From Halothiobacillus sp045689735 (GTDB taxonomy: Bacteria > Pseudomonadota > Gammaproteobacteria > Halothiobacillales > Halothiobacillaceae), in assembly GCF_045689735.1 (NCBI RefSeq), contig NZ_CP142685.1, positions 186,001 through 250,000 on the forward strand: 64,000 nt of DNA, given 5' to 3'. How positions within the stretch are numbered: position 1 is the stretch's first letter; every line of letters starts with the position of its first letter. Both the position numbers and the translations under genes were made by a program. This document shows positions 50,100 through 57,881 of the stretch, piece after piece. A model generated the notes under the pieces. That model did no database searches. It was given only the letters and a program-made list of their open reading frames with translations, and was not told the DNA's origin.

Positions 50100-51220
50100 C
50101 TTGGGCTCTCCGTGGCGGCCGCCGCCGGTGTGCGAAACGGCAGAATCAAGGTAAAGGTGACCGCACCCGGCGCTTGACGAAATTCGATCATGCCTTGGTG
50201 CTGTTCGGCCAGGGTCTGTGCAATCGATAGCCCCAGTCCGCTCCCATGCGCACGGCCGCTGACCATCGGCAGGAACAGGGTTTCCATCAAGCCATCGGGT
50301 ACGGGCGGGCCGTTGTTCTCCAGATCAACGGCCAGTAACAGGCGGTGCCGAGTCTGGTGGATGGTGAACTGGCGCAGAACGCGGGTGCGCAGGCGCAGGG
50401 TCGGTGCGGGGGTGGCGTGTTCGCTCATTGCTTGCAGTGCATTGCGCCCGAGGTTGAGCAGGATTTGCATGAGTTGATCGCGGTCGGCCCAGAGTTCGGG
50501 CAGGCTGGGATCAAAATCCAGTACCCAGCGCAGCGGGGCGGTCAGCGGGATTTTTTCTGCCTCGATCGAGAGCAGGCGGCGCACTTGTTCCAGCGGGTCG
50601 TGAATGTTGATGAGTGTGGGTTGTGGGCGCTGATTGGGGCCGAGCATCCGATCGATCAGGGTTTTCAGCCGATGGGTTTCCGCGAGGATGATTTCCGTGT
50701 ACTCGCGCAGCGCGGCATCAGGGAGTTCGCGCGCGAGCAGCTGTGCAGCGCCCTGGACGCCGCCCAGCGGGTTTTTCAGTTCATGCGCCAGGCCGCGAAC
50801 GAGCTGGCGGGTAGAGATTTGCATCGCGTGAGATTGCGCCTCGCGCGAGATCCGCACATGCCGCTCGATATCGGTGAATTCCAGCAGCAGGGAGGCTCCC
50901 TCGATGCCGGGTTCCGGTGTGATGGCGCAATCGGCGATGCGGGTTTGTCCGTGGGTGATGGTGATTTCCAGCTCCCGCAGGGTCATCACCTGCGCGCTCG
51001 CACGAGCCTCGGCAATGGTGGCCGAAAGTTCGGTGTTCAGGTTGAAAAAAGGGCGGAAGCCCTGTTTCGCGATGGCTTTGAAGCTGGTGTCCCAAAATTG
51101 CTCGGCGGCGGAATTCAGGTAGATCGGACGGTCGCGCGCATCCAGAACCACGATGGCCGTGTTGAGTGCGTCGGCCAGTCGGGGCGGGCGCATTGGCGGG
51201 CTGGCATCGGGGGTGGTCAC
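50096..51220 (-). CDS. ntrB: Nitrogen regulation sensor histidine kinase NtrB
   Basis: A 374-residue cytosolic two-component kinase. PAS-like N-terminus (about 12-125) with LNTAIVVLDARDRPIYLNSAAEQF; phosphorylated His146 in RGLAHELKNPLGGVQGA; ATPase motifs DQLMQILLNLGRNALQAM (N box), ENNGPPVPDGL (G1) and GSGLGLSIAQTLAEQHQG (G2). It phosphorylates NtrC under nitrogen limitation under PII control. I start at the GTG at 51218-51220, preceded by an ideal AGGAG; the longer reading with a TTG at 51239 lacks a ribosome site. Confidence 0.95.
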   Translation of the reverse strand: MTTPDASPPMRPPRLADALNTAIVVLDARDRPIYLNSAAEQFWDTSFKAIAKQGFRPFFNLNTELSATIAEARASAQVMTLRELEITITHGQTRIADCAITPEPGIEGASLLLEFTDIERHVRISREAQSHAMQISTRQLVRGLAHELKNPLGGVQGAAQLLARELPDAALREYTEIILAETHRLKTLIDRMLGPNQRPQPTLINIHDPLEQVRRLLSIEAEKIPLTAPLRWVLDFDPSLPELWADRDQLMQILLNLGRNALQAMSEHATPAPTLRLRTRVLRQFTIHQTRHRLLLAVDLENNGPPVPDGLMETLFLPMVSGRAHGSGLGLSIAQTLAEQHQGMIEFRQAPGAVTFTLILPFRTPAAAATESPR

Positions 51221-51294
51221 GGAGGCTCCTGATTCAATCAAATGGGGGCGCGTTTCGTGGCAAGAGCCATGACGGTGCGCTTTGAGAAGCTAAC

Positions 51295-51309
51295 GCAAAG
51301 ATTGTGCCC
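51295..51309 (-). promoter_or_regulatory. Candidate sigma-54 promoter of ntrBC
   Basis: Read on the minus strand, GGGCAC-N5-TTGCG: GG (-24) and GC (-12) with ten bases between. It differs from the TGGCAC consensus by one base. It lies 74 bases upstream of the ntrB GTG. A near-consensus NtrC site is about 130 bases further upstream. Confidence 0.7.
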
Positions 51310-51426
51310 ATTTTAGGGCGAGCCTTGGGTATTTACTTAAGCTGATGATGATGAAAGATATCGTGCGGGTTTTTTTCGGGCGATGGCGCTTGGGGTGTGG
51401 GGCATGTCTTCACCGCCCCGAGTTTT

Positions 51427-51443
51427 TGAACTAAGTTGGTGCA
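51427..51443 (-). promoter_or_regulatory. Near-consensus NtrC binding site
   Basis: TGAAC-N7-GTGCA against consensus TGCAC-N7-GTGCA: one mismatch in the inverted repeat. It is centred about 150 bases upstream of the predicted ntrBC start point, the normal position for an NtrC enhancer. Confidence 0.6.
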
Positions 51444-51461
51444 AAAGTCGAGGCAATTCGT

Positions 51462-52250
51462 CTAATTTGGTGCGCCGCCGGAGGTTTCGGGCGTTGCAGC
51501 GGCGGGTTGCAACTGGATGACCACCGGGTTGGATTGGAAGATATTTTTCCCCTGGCGCATCACGACGGCGATGATGGCGTGGGTTCCCGGCGTTAAGTCG
51601 CTGATCATGAATCGGTTGCCCGTCGAGTCATCGACGCGGGTGTTGCCATCGATCAGGATGCGCAGACGATCACCGGCGGTAATGTCGAGCGGCGGGGATA
51701 ATTCGGTCTGCACGAAAATGGTGCCCCCCGCGCGGGCGTTGACGACGCCGGCTTTGGGCTCTGTGATTTGCAGCGTTTGATAATGATTGCTGCGCTGTGT
51801 CATGGGCGGTGTAGCGGCTGCGGGTGCCGAGGGGGCGGTGAGCGTGGGTTGTGCGGCCTTCAATTGATCGCCCGCAGGCAGGCTGGGACTGCCGGGTGTG
51901 GCCAGGGGGGCGGATGGCATGGGCGCAGGTGTCACCGGCGGCGGTGTCATGGGCACCGAGGGCACGAGCGCATTCGGTGAGGCAGCCGGGGTTTGCCCAG
52001 CGGCGGCCGGGTTGACAGCAGGCGGCGCAACCGGTGTGGGCGGGGGGAGATTGATGGGGGTCAAGGGGATGGGGGGCGGGGGCGTCACTGTGATTTTTTT
52101 TGCCCCCTTGGTGGGGTGATCGGTAAAGACCACATCGCCCTGACTGTTGGTGTAGGTGTAAATATCTTCCGCTTGCGCCGAAAGGAATGCGGGGGCGGTG
52201 AGCAGGGCGAGGAGCGCGGCGGCAAGCCGTTGGTGGAGGGGGCTGGGCAT
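51462..52250 (-). CDS. DUF4124-domain periplasmic protein with proline-rich linker
   Basis: A 262-residue exported protein. Signal peptide about 1-27 (ending FLSAQA), a DUF4124 module with DIYTYTNSQGDVVFTDHPTKGAKKI, a long Pro/Ala/Thr-rich linker (about 55-150), and a C-terminal beta-sandwich-like domain with GNRFMISDLTPGTHAIIAVVM. Proteins of this build sit between glnA and ntrBC in several gammaproteobacteria, and here the gene lies just upstream of ntrB on the same strand. Function unknown; the two motifs suggest a cell-wall or envelope role. The start ATG has AGGAGTC upstream. Confidence 0.8.
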   Translation of the reverse strand: MPSPLHQRLAAALLALLTAPAFLSAQAEDIYTYTNSQGDVVFTDHPTKGAKKITVTPPPPIPLTPINLPPPTPVAPPAVNPAAAGQTPAASPNALVPSVPMTPPPVTPAPMPSAPLATPGSPSLPAGDQLKAAQPTLTAPSAPAAATPPMTQRSNHYQTLQITEPKAGVVNARAGGTIFVQTELSPPLDITAGDRLRILIDGNTRVDDSTGNRFMISDLTPGTHAIIAVVMRQGKNIFQSNPVVIQLQPAAATPETSGGAPN

Positions 52251-52419
52251 CGAAAGACTCCTGTCAGGGCGATGATCGAAGAGGGTAGCACGAAACTGCC
52301 CGAGGCCGGGGGCGTCGCCCTCGCGGGGGACGGATGCCCGCGTTCACCCCTGCGACGGGATTCGCCCATCGATGACCGACCGCGTGACCGCATCCTTACC
52401 CCAGCCGGGGTTCAGGGAT

Positions 52420-53544
52420 TCAAACCGCACTGCCCGGGTTGCCGAAAATCAGCGCCTCGGCACGCGCGGCAACGGCGCGGCAGTCTGCTTCGTTTGCACT
52501 GGTGATGTTGAGGTGGCCGAGTTTCCGGCCACTTCGCGGTTCTTTGCCGTAATCATGCCAGTGGGTGCCCGGCAGGGCGAGTAAAGGGCGGGCGTCGGGC
52601 AGGCGGCCGATCAGGTTGAGCATGACGCTGGCGCGTGTGCGTTCGGTGCTGCCCAGCGGCCAGCCCAGAATGGCGCGCACATGGTTTTCAAACTGGGAGG
52701 TGGCGGCGCCGTTTTGTGTCCAATGCCCGCTGTTGTGGACGCGCGGTGCCATTTCGTTGGCCATCAACTGGCCATCAACTTCAAAGAATTCGATGGCCAG
52801 CACGCCGACATAGTCCAGCGCGGTGAGGACACGGCGGGCGTAGTCTTCCGCCTGCGGTTGTGCGGGGTCGTTTGTGGGGACATCGGTGCGGTGCAGAATG
52901 CCCTGGGCGTGACGGTTCTGCCCGAGGGGGTAGAACGACTGCTCGCCCACGCGACTGCGCACGGCGATGAGGGAGACTTCCCGCGAAAAGGGGACGAAAG
53001 CTTCGAGCACGCAGGGTTGGCTTTGCACGGCGTCCCAGGCGGCTGGGGCATCGGTGGGATGGCGCAGAACCACCTGACCCTTGCCGTCGTAGCCCAGTCG
53101 GCGGGTTTTCAGCAGCGCCGGTAGCCCGATCTGTGCGATGGCCGCCTGCAGGTCGTCGAGGGAATCGACAGCCGCATGGGGGGCTACTGGGATGCCAAGC
53201 TGGGCTAGAAAGGCTTTTTCCTGCAACCGATCTTGGGCGATGCGCAGCACGCGGGTATCGGGGTAGAGCGTTTGCTGCCGGCTGATCGGTTCGAGCGCGC
53301 TCACGGGCACATTTTCGAATTCGAAGGTGAGGACATCGCATTCGACGGCCAGGCGTTCGAGTGCGGACTGGTCGTCGAATTCCGCTTGTATGTGACGCCC
53401 AAGTCGGGCGGCGGGCGGCCGATGGCTAGGGTCGAGAAAGGTGAATTCGTGCCCGAGCGCCAAGCCAGCCAGTGCGATCATCTGGCCGAGTTGCCCGGCG
53501 CCAATGATGCCGATGTGCGCCCGTTCCAGCGGTGGCTGCGTCAT
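52420..53544 (-). CDS. purK: N5-carboxyaminoimidazole ribonucleotide synthase
   Basis: A 374-residue ATP-grasp enzyme: GIIGAGQLGQMIALAG N-terminal fold, FEFENVPVSALE, KTRRLGYDGKGQVVL, VLEAFVPFSREVSLIAVR, and ATP-grasp metal site EFFEVDGQLMANEMAPRVHNSGHWT. It makes N5-CAIR from AIR, ATP and bicarbonate in purine synthesis; PurE, encoded next door, converts the product to CAIR. The purE stop and purK start are three bases apart, so they are one transcript. Confidence 0.96.
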   Translation of the reverse strand: MTQPPLERAHIGIIGAGQLGQMIALAGLALGHEFTFLDPSHRPPAARLGRHIQAEFDDQSALERLAVECDVLTFEFENVPVSALEPISRQQTLYPDTRVLRIAQDRLQEKAFLAQLGIPVAPHAAVDSLDDLQAAIAQIGLPALLKTRRLGYDGKGQVVLRHPTDAPAAWDAVQSQPCVLEAFVPFSREVSLIAVRSRVGEQSFYPLGQNRHAQGILHRTDVPTNDPAQPQAEDYARRVLTALDYVGVLAIEFFEVDGQLMANEMAPRVHNSGHWTQNGAATSQFENHVRAILGWPLGSTERTRASVMLNLIGRLPDARPLLALPGTHWHDYGKEPRSGRKLGHLNITSANEADCRAVAARAEALIFGNPGSAV

Positions 53545-53547
53545 GGT

Positions 53548-54084
53548 TTAACCCAGCAGTGGCCGGGGATCCGGTTGGCTGAGCACGGTCTCGGTCTGCG
53601 TGCTGCGGTAGGCATCGAGCCGTTCGGCCAGGTCGGTATCGGTGTGTGCCAACACGGCCGCCGCGAGCAGCGCGGCATTCACGGCGCCCGCGCGACCAAT
53701 CGCCAGCGTACCAACGGGAATGCCGGCGGGCATCTGGACGATGGACAGCAGAGAATCCCAGCCGGACAGGGTTTTCGATTGGACGGGAACACCGAACACC
53801 GGCAGGGGGGTTTTGGCGGCCAGCATGCCGGGTAAATGCGCGGCACCGCCCGCGCCGGCAATGATGAGGCGCAAACCACGGGCGCGCGCGCTTTCGGCAT
53901 ACGAAAACAGCCGGTCAGGTGTGCGGTGAGCAGAGACGACCTCGGCTTCAAACGGGATTTCCAGCGCCGTTAAGGCGGCGCAGGCGTGTTGCATGGTCTC
54001 CCAGTCGGATTGCGAGCCCATCACGACCCCCACCAAGGGGGCGGCGCTATTGGCTGCGATGGTCAGCGGGCCGTCGGGAATCAT
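53548..54084 (-). CDS. purE: N5-carboxyaminoimidazole ribonucleotide mutase
   Basis: A 178-residue class I PurE. Glycine-rich phosphate-binding VVMGSQSDWETM, catalytic SAHRTPDRL, and AGGAAHLPGMLAAKTPLPVFGVPV are all present. It shifts the carboxyl group of N5-CAIR to give CAIR. The start ATG overlaps the stop of the SirB2-family gene upstream by four bases. The order SirB2-purE-purK is unusual and makes a short leftward operon. Confidence 0.96.
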   Translation of the reverse strand: MIPDGPLTIAANSAAPLVGVVMGSQSDWETMQHACAALTALEIPFEAEVVSAHRTPDRLFSYAESARARGLRLIIAGAGGAAHLPGMLAAKTPLPVFGVPVQSKTLSGWDSLLSIVQMPAGIPVGTLAIGRAGAVNAALLAAAVLAHTDTDLAERLDAYRSTQTETVLSQPDPRPLLG

Positions 54085-54494
54085 GCCTTGGCCTCAGTGG
54101 CGGTTACCGGGGAAAACGGGGTTGGGGTTTTCATGGCGCCTGCTGCGGAAATATACAGAAACACCAGAATGGCCAGAACCCAGGCACTGGCGCGAATGGC
54201 CTTGGTTTTGCCCAGACGAAGCGCCACCAGCCCCAGACCGATGTAAACCACCAGGCCGACGATCATGACGGTGACATAGGCGGGATTCGCCCCATAGCGC
54301 CAAAACAGCAGGTAGCTGGCGACCAAGGCGCTGAGCAGCAGAATCGTATCCACGATGTGGGGGGTGATCTTGACCCATTTGGCCTGCAGGCGCGGGGAAT
54401 CGCCCAGCATCCAGATGCCACGGGTGATAAAGCCGAGCAGGGAAAGAACCACAGCAAGGCCGTGAATGTGAACGAAGATTTGGGCGGTGTTCAT
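54081..54494 (-). CDS. SirB2-family membrane protein
   Basis: A 137-residue membrane protein with four hydrophobic helices and the family signature FVHIHGLAVVLSLLGFITRGIWM and PHIVDTILLLSALVAS. SirB2 is often near purE, prfA/hemK or in the hemA-prfA region; its function is unclear. The ATG at 54492-54494 was chosen, since the longer frame begins with unrelated residues. It overlaps the purE start by four bases, so it is translationally coupled to purine synthesis genes. Confidence 0.86.
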   Translation of the reverse strand: MNTAQIFVHIHGLAVVLSLLGFITRGIWMLGDSPRLQAKWVKITPHIVDTILLLSALVASYLLFWRYGANPAYVTVMIVGLVVYIGLGLVALRLGKTKAIRASAWVLAILVFLYISAAGAMKTPTPFSPVTATEAKA

Positions 54495-54573
54495 GGAGGA
54501 ATCCCGTCGATGGGGCAAAACAGGCGCCCCATTAAACACTAAGCCACCGCCAAATCAAAGCCAGGCGAGGGCG

Positions 54574-55545
54574 TTATTCTGGGACGCAGATGGTTCCGGC
54601 ACGCACGGCACGGAGCGTTTTGATCAGCAGATAGCTGATCAGCACCGTGAGGAAGCCGAACAGCCCCGCTGCCACGAGGGCATAAAACGCGGATTGGGTG
54701 GCTTCGAACATAATCAGGCTCGCGATGGTCATGGCCGCGATGGGGAAGGTGTAGGCCCAGAAGGGCAGACCAAAAGGCACCTGCAGGAAGCGTTTGCCCT
54801 GGAAGAACAGCAGCAGAGTGATGAAGAGCGCGATGTCGTAGAGCACATGCCCCAGGTTATCGATGCTGCCGGGGTGCAGCGCATGCCAGGAAATAAAGCC
54901 GACGGCGGGCGGCGCAATCAGGATGAACAGCGTCGGCAGCAGCTTGCCGGGCATGGGGCTATGAAAAAAGTAGCGATTCATCAGGATGGTGAACAGGATA
55001 ATCCAGAACACGAGGCCAATACTGAAATAGAACCAGGAAATTTGTTCGAAGCCCAGGGCGACGCCGGTGATCGGCACGAGGATGTTGCCGACGATGGGAA
55101 TGAACCAGGCGGGATTGCTGTGGTGGATCTCGAATTTCTCGTGATGCATCCAGTTGCTTAGAATCACCAGAGTGAACAGCAATTGCAGCGGCGTCCCGAG
55201 GCTCCAAAGCACCAGCGCCAGGGTCTGGTTGAGGTTCAGCGCGATAATGCTGAGCAGAATCAGACTGATGGAAATCGCTGGGAAAAAGCTCAAACGAATC
55301 ACATGATTGAACTCATGGACGACTTCCTGCGGGAAGCGCAGCGCCTTGGCGAAATACGCGCCCGCTAGAATGCCGAATACGGTGAACACGAAGACACTGG
55401 CCGCGAAACTCAAGCTGTGGCCTATGCCGAGCGCGCTTTCGCCTTTGTGCAGGGCGATGGTAAAGCCTGCCAGCCCCATAACCATGCCGAACATCGAGAT
55501 GGGTAAATAGGCGAGGCGACTCTGTGAGGGAACGGGGTGTGTCAT
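54574..55545 (-). CDS. tehA: SLAC1/TehA-family anion channel-like membrane protein
   Basis: A 323-residue protein with ten hydrophobic helices, start MTHPVPSQSRLAYLPISMFGMVMGLAGFTIA typical of TehA/SLAC1-family proteins. Other family segments: FNHVIRLSFFPAISISLILL, MHHEKFEIHHSNPAWFIPIVGN, and SWYFSIGLVFWIIL-like helix. Members act as anion or sulfite/tellurite permeases; in a sulfur-metabolising host a sulfite or chloride role is possible but inferred. The ATG at 55543-55545 has AGGAG upstream; a longer reading frame is not supported. Confidence 0.88.
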   Translation of the reverse strand: MTHPVPSQSRLAYLPISMFGMVMGLAGFTIALHKGESALGIGHSLSFAASVFVFTVFGILAGAYFAKALRFPQEVVHEFNHVIRLSFFPAISISLILLSIIALNLNQTLALVLWSLGTPLQLLFTLVILSNWMHHEKFEIHHSNPAWFIPIVGNILVPITGVALGFEQISWFYFSIGLVFWIILFTILMNRYFFHSPMPGKLLPTLFILIAPPAVGFISWHALHPGSIDNLGHVLYDIALFITLLLFFQGKRFLQVPFGLPFWAYTFPIAAMTIASLIMFEATQSAFYALVAAGLFGFLTVLISYLLIKTLRAVRAGTICVPE

Positions 55546-55653
55546 AACTGGCTCCTGTCTCATCGAGGGAACAATGGGCGGCATGGTGCGCCGAATACCC
55601 GATCATTGTAATTAATAAATTTGATATTAGATAATTTTTTAATAGGTGTCCCT

Positions 55654-56340
55654 ATGTGGATCTCTGGCGACTGGTTATCCCCCGAGTGGTTGTTGTCCGG
55701 ATGGGTTCTGGCGATTCTGCTGCTCGGTTGGAGCCTTTTTCGCGCCCCTTGGCGGGCATTGCAGGCGGCGCCCTGGCGTTGGAATCTGGTGCTGGCGGCG
55801 GTGGTGTGGCTGTTCGTGCTTTGGCAATTGCGGGCGCCGGTTTTGCCCGGCATTTCGCTGCATTTGTGGGGGCTGACGCTCGTGACCCTGCTGCTGGGCT
55901 GGCCACTGGCTTTATTGACGGGATTGCTGGTGGCGGCAGTCGATGCCGTCCTGCATGCGGGGCTGCCCGGATTGCCCTGGGTTTGGCTGGCGACGGTGTT
56001 GCCTGCGGTGGCCTTGACAGAGGGGGTTCATCGGCTGGCGGTGCGTTGGTTGCCGCCGAATATTTTTATCTTTGTCTTCGTGGAGGCCTTTTTGGCGGCC
56101 ATGCTGGCGTTGGCGGCCACGGCGCTGGGGGTTCTGGCGCTGTTTTCTTGGGCGGGCATTTATCCCTCCTCGGTCTTGATGGCGAGTTATTGGCCGTTCT
56201 TGCCCTTGCAGGCTGTGCCGGAGGGGATGGTGAATGGTATAGCGCTACTGGGTTTGGCTTTATTGCACCCGGAATGGGTGTATGGATTTGATGAGACGCG
56301 GTTTTCCAGCCATTGGCCGGATCGCGATAAATTTGATTGA
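55654..56340 (+). CDS. CbiM/energy-coupling-factor-like membrane protein
   Basis: A 228-residue membrane protein with six or seven hydrophobic helices. The pattern ISGDWLSPEWLLSGW, PVLPGISLHLWGLT and VPEGMVNGIALLGLALLHP recalls CbiM-like S-components or ECF-type nickel/cobalt permeases, including the conserved N-terminal MxI-x2-G-L motif in modified form. The His residue near the N-terminus that binds metal in CbiM (MHI) is replaced here by MWI, so metal transport is questionable. I start at ATG 55654 with AGGTG upstream. It is divergent from the SLAC1/TehA gene. Confidence 0.72.
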   Translation: MWISGDWLSPEWLLSGWVLAILLLGWSLFRAPWRALQAAPWRWNLVLAAVVWLFVLWQLRAPVLPGISLHLWGLTLVTLLLGWPLALLTGLLVAAVDAVLHAGLPGLPWVWLATVLPAVALTEGVHRLAVRWLPPNIFIFVFVEAFLAAMLALAATALGVLALFSWAGIYPSSVLMASYWPFLPLQAVPEGMVNGIALLGLALLHPEWVYGFDETRFSSHWPDRDKFD

Positions 56341-56530
56341 TTGCAGTATGGTTATCGCCATGTGCATTTTGCAATCGCCGGGTTTTCCCCATGCTGGGTT
56401 TTGCGTGATAGCCGATTGATTTTCCGCTGAGTTTTAACGGCAATGCGCGATGGCACAAAATTTGAATTAGAATGCGGTAATGCTCGGATCCCGAGTATTG
56501 TGCTGCAAAACATTCTGAGAGGATAAGTCA

Positions 56531-56869
56531 ATGAAAAAGATGCTGGTTCTGGCGCTGACCGCAGGTCTGTTGAGCTCTGGTGCGGCAATGGCCGCTGGGG
56601 ACGCCGCTGCGGGCAAGACCCTGTTCGATAATTCCTGCGCTTCTTGCCATGGCATGCAAGGCCAAGGTCAAGGCATGTTCCCGAAACTGGCGGGTCTTGC
56701 GCCGGCAGATACCAAAGCCATCCTGACCGCGTTCAAAGCGGGCGATATGGCGACTCTGCAAAAGCGTAACCTGGGCGGTGCCAACTACGCCATCATGCAG
56801 CCGAATGCGGTAAGCCTGTCTGATCAGGACATGGATAACCTCGCTGCCTACATCTCTACCCTGAAATAA
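56531..56869 (+). CDS. Class I cytochrome c (c5/c553-like), periplasmic
   Basis: A 112-residue exported c-type cytochrome: signal peptide about 1-22 (ending AAMAA), heme-binding CASCH, and a distal methionine in NYAIMQPN near the C-terminus, with LAAYISTLK as the last helix. It resembles small monoheme soluble c-type electron carriers (cytochrome c5/c553) that shuttle electrons between bc1 or a sulfur/thiosulfate oxidising system and oxidase. GAGAGGATAAGTCA precedes the ATG. It stands alone and is followed by a bidirectional hairpin. Confidence 0.93.
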   Translation: MKKMLVLALTAGLLSSGAAMAAGDAAAGKTLFDNSCASCHGMQGQGQGMFPKLAGLAPADTKAILTAFKAGDMATLQKRNLGGANYAIMQPNAVSLSDQDMDNLAAYISTLK

Positions 56870-56910
56870 CCGGCGTGTGGCGTCCGCCCTTTCCGGGCGG
56901 AAAAAACCAA

Positions 56911-56936
56911 AAATGCCCCGCAGTTGCGGGGCATTT
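56911..56936. terminator. Bidirectional terminator hairpin between cytochrome c and phoU
   Basis: AAATGCCCCGC at 56911-56921 pairs with GCGGGGCATTT at 56926-56936 across a four-base loop, with T-rich sequence following on the plus strand and five Ts following on the minus strand. It lies between convergent genes and serves both. Confidence 0.88.
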
Positions 56937-56977
56937 GTCTTTCGAGCCAGTGTTCGGCTGGCTCGCTTTTTTCTGGC

Positions 56978-57691
56978 TCAGATTTTGGTGCGCTGTTTGT
57001 CGGCGGCAATTTCTGCATGCCGCACATCGGTGCCTTTCTGCTGGAAGATCACATATTCCGCAATGTTGGTGCAGTGATCGCCGATGCGTTCGATGGAGCG
57101 GATGCAGGTCAGGATGCGCAAACTGACATCAGCGGCGCTGGGGTTCTCCGTCATGTATTTGAGCAGGATCGCGTGAACCGCGTTGTACTCCTGATTGACA
57201 TGCGTATCGCGGCGGATGATTTCTTCTGCGGCGATGGCATCGAGGCGGATGAACGCGTCGAGGGCATCGTGCAGCATGCCGGCCACGATGCGCCCCATGA
57301 CCCGCAGGTGGCTGGCGAAATCCGTGGTGCGGATGATCGGGCCGATTTCTTCTGCGATCCGCGCGAGTTTTTCGGATTTATCCCCGACGCGCTCCAGATC
57401 GGTAATGGCTTTGACCACCGACATGATGGCGCGCAGGTCGTTCGCCGTGGGGGCATAGCGGGCAATGATGTGAATGGCCAATTCGTCGATTGAAGACTCC
57501 AGCCGGTTGATTTCGTAATCCTGGCTCATGGCGCGTTGGCCACGCGTCGCATCGCCATCCAACAGGTAGGCCATGGCGTCGGAGAAATGTTGCTCCGCAA
57601 CGCCGCCCATGTTCATCAGCAAGGTGCGCAGGGCGTTGAGGTCAGCGTCGTAGCGAGTCAGGGTGTGCGGGGTGCCGCCAAAAGAATCCAT
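56978..57691 (-). CDS. phoU: Phosphate transport regulator PhoU
   Basis: A 237-residue helical protein of two repeated three-helix bundles with metal-binding motif residues (for example EINRLESSIDELAI and RVGDKSEKLARIAEEI, ERIGDHCTNIAEYVIF). PhoU dampens PhoR signalling through the Pst system and controls phosphate uptake. No pst genes are nearby. It is divergent from ppk, a sensible functional pair for phosphate storage. The ATG at 57689-57691 is a good start. Confidence 0.95.
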   Translation of the reverse strand: MDSFGGTPHTLTRYDADLNALRTLLMNMGGVAEQHFSDAMAYLLDGDATRGQRAMSQDYEINRLESSIDELAIHIIARYAPTANDLRAIMSVVKAITDLERVGDKSEKLARIAEEIGPIIRTTDFASHLRVMGRIVAGMLHDALDAFIRLDAIAAEEIIRRDTHVNQEYNAVHAILLKYMTENPSAADVSLRILTCIRSIERIGDHCTNIAEYVIFQQKGTDVRHAEIAADKQRTKI

Positions 57692-57881
57692 GAGGTCTGC
57701 TCCAGTGCAGTAGGGGTGGGTTGCGCGCGGCTGGCACTTGCGTTCAGTCCGGGGCGGGTAACGGGATTGTCACCTGCTCTGCGCATAATTCAAAACGATT
57801 GCACGCGGCAATGCGGAATCAGTATCCTCACCCAGCCGCGCGCGCTGCGTCATTACATTAAGTCAGGTAAGTTGCGAAATT

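Noticed and set aside
56884..56900. CCGCCC/GGGCGG hairpin after the cytochrome gene, as a separate terminator.
   Set aside because: On the plus strand it is followed by A residues, and on the minus strand the T run precedes the hairpin. The nearby hairpin at 56911-56936 is the better terminator.
57692..57881. Possible Pho box between phoU and ppk1 (GTCATTACATTAAGTCA).
   Set aside because: The two GTCA units are 13 bases apart, not the 11 expected of a Pho box, and the flanks do not match.
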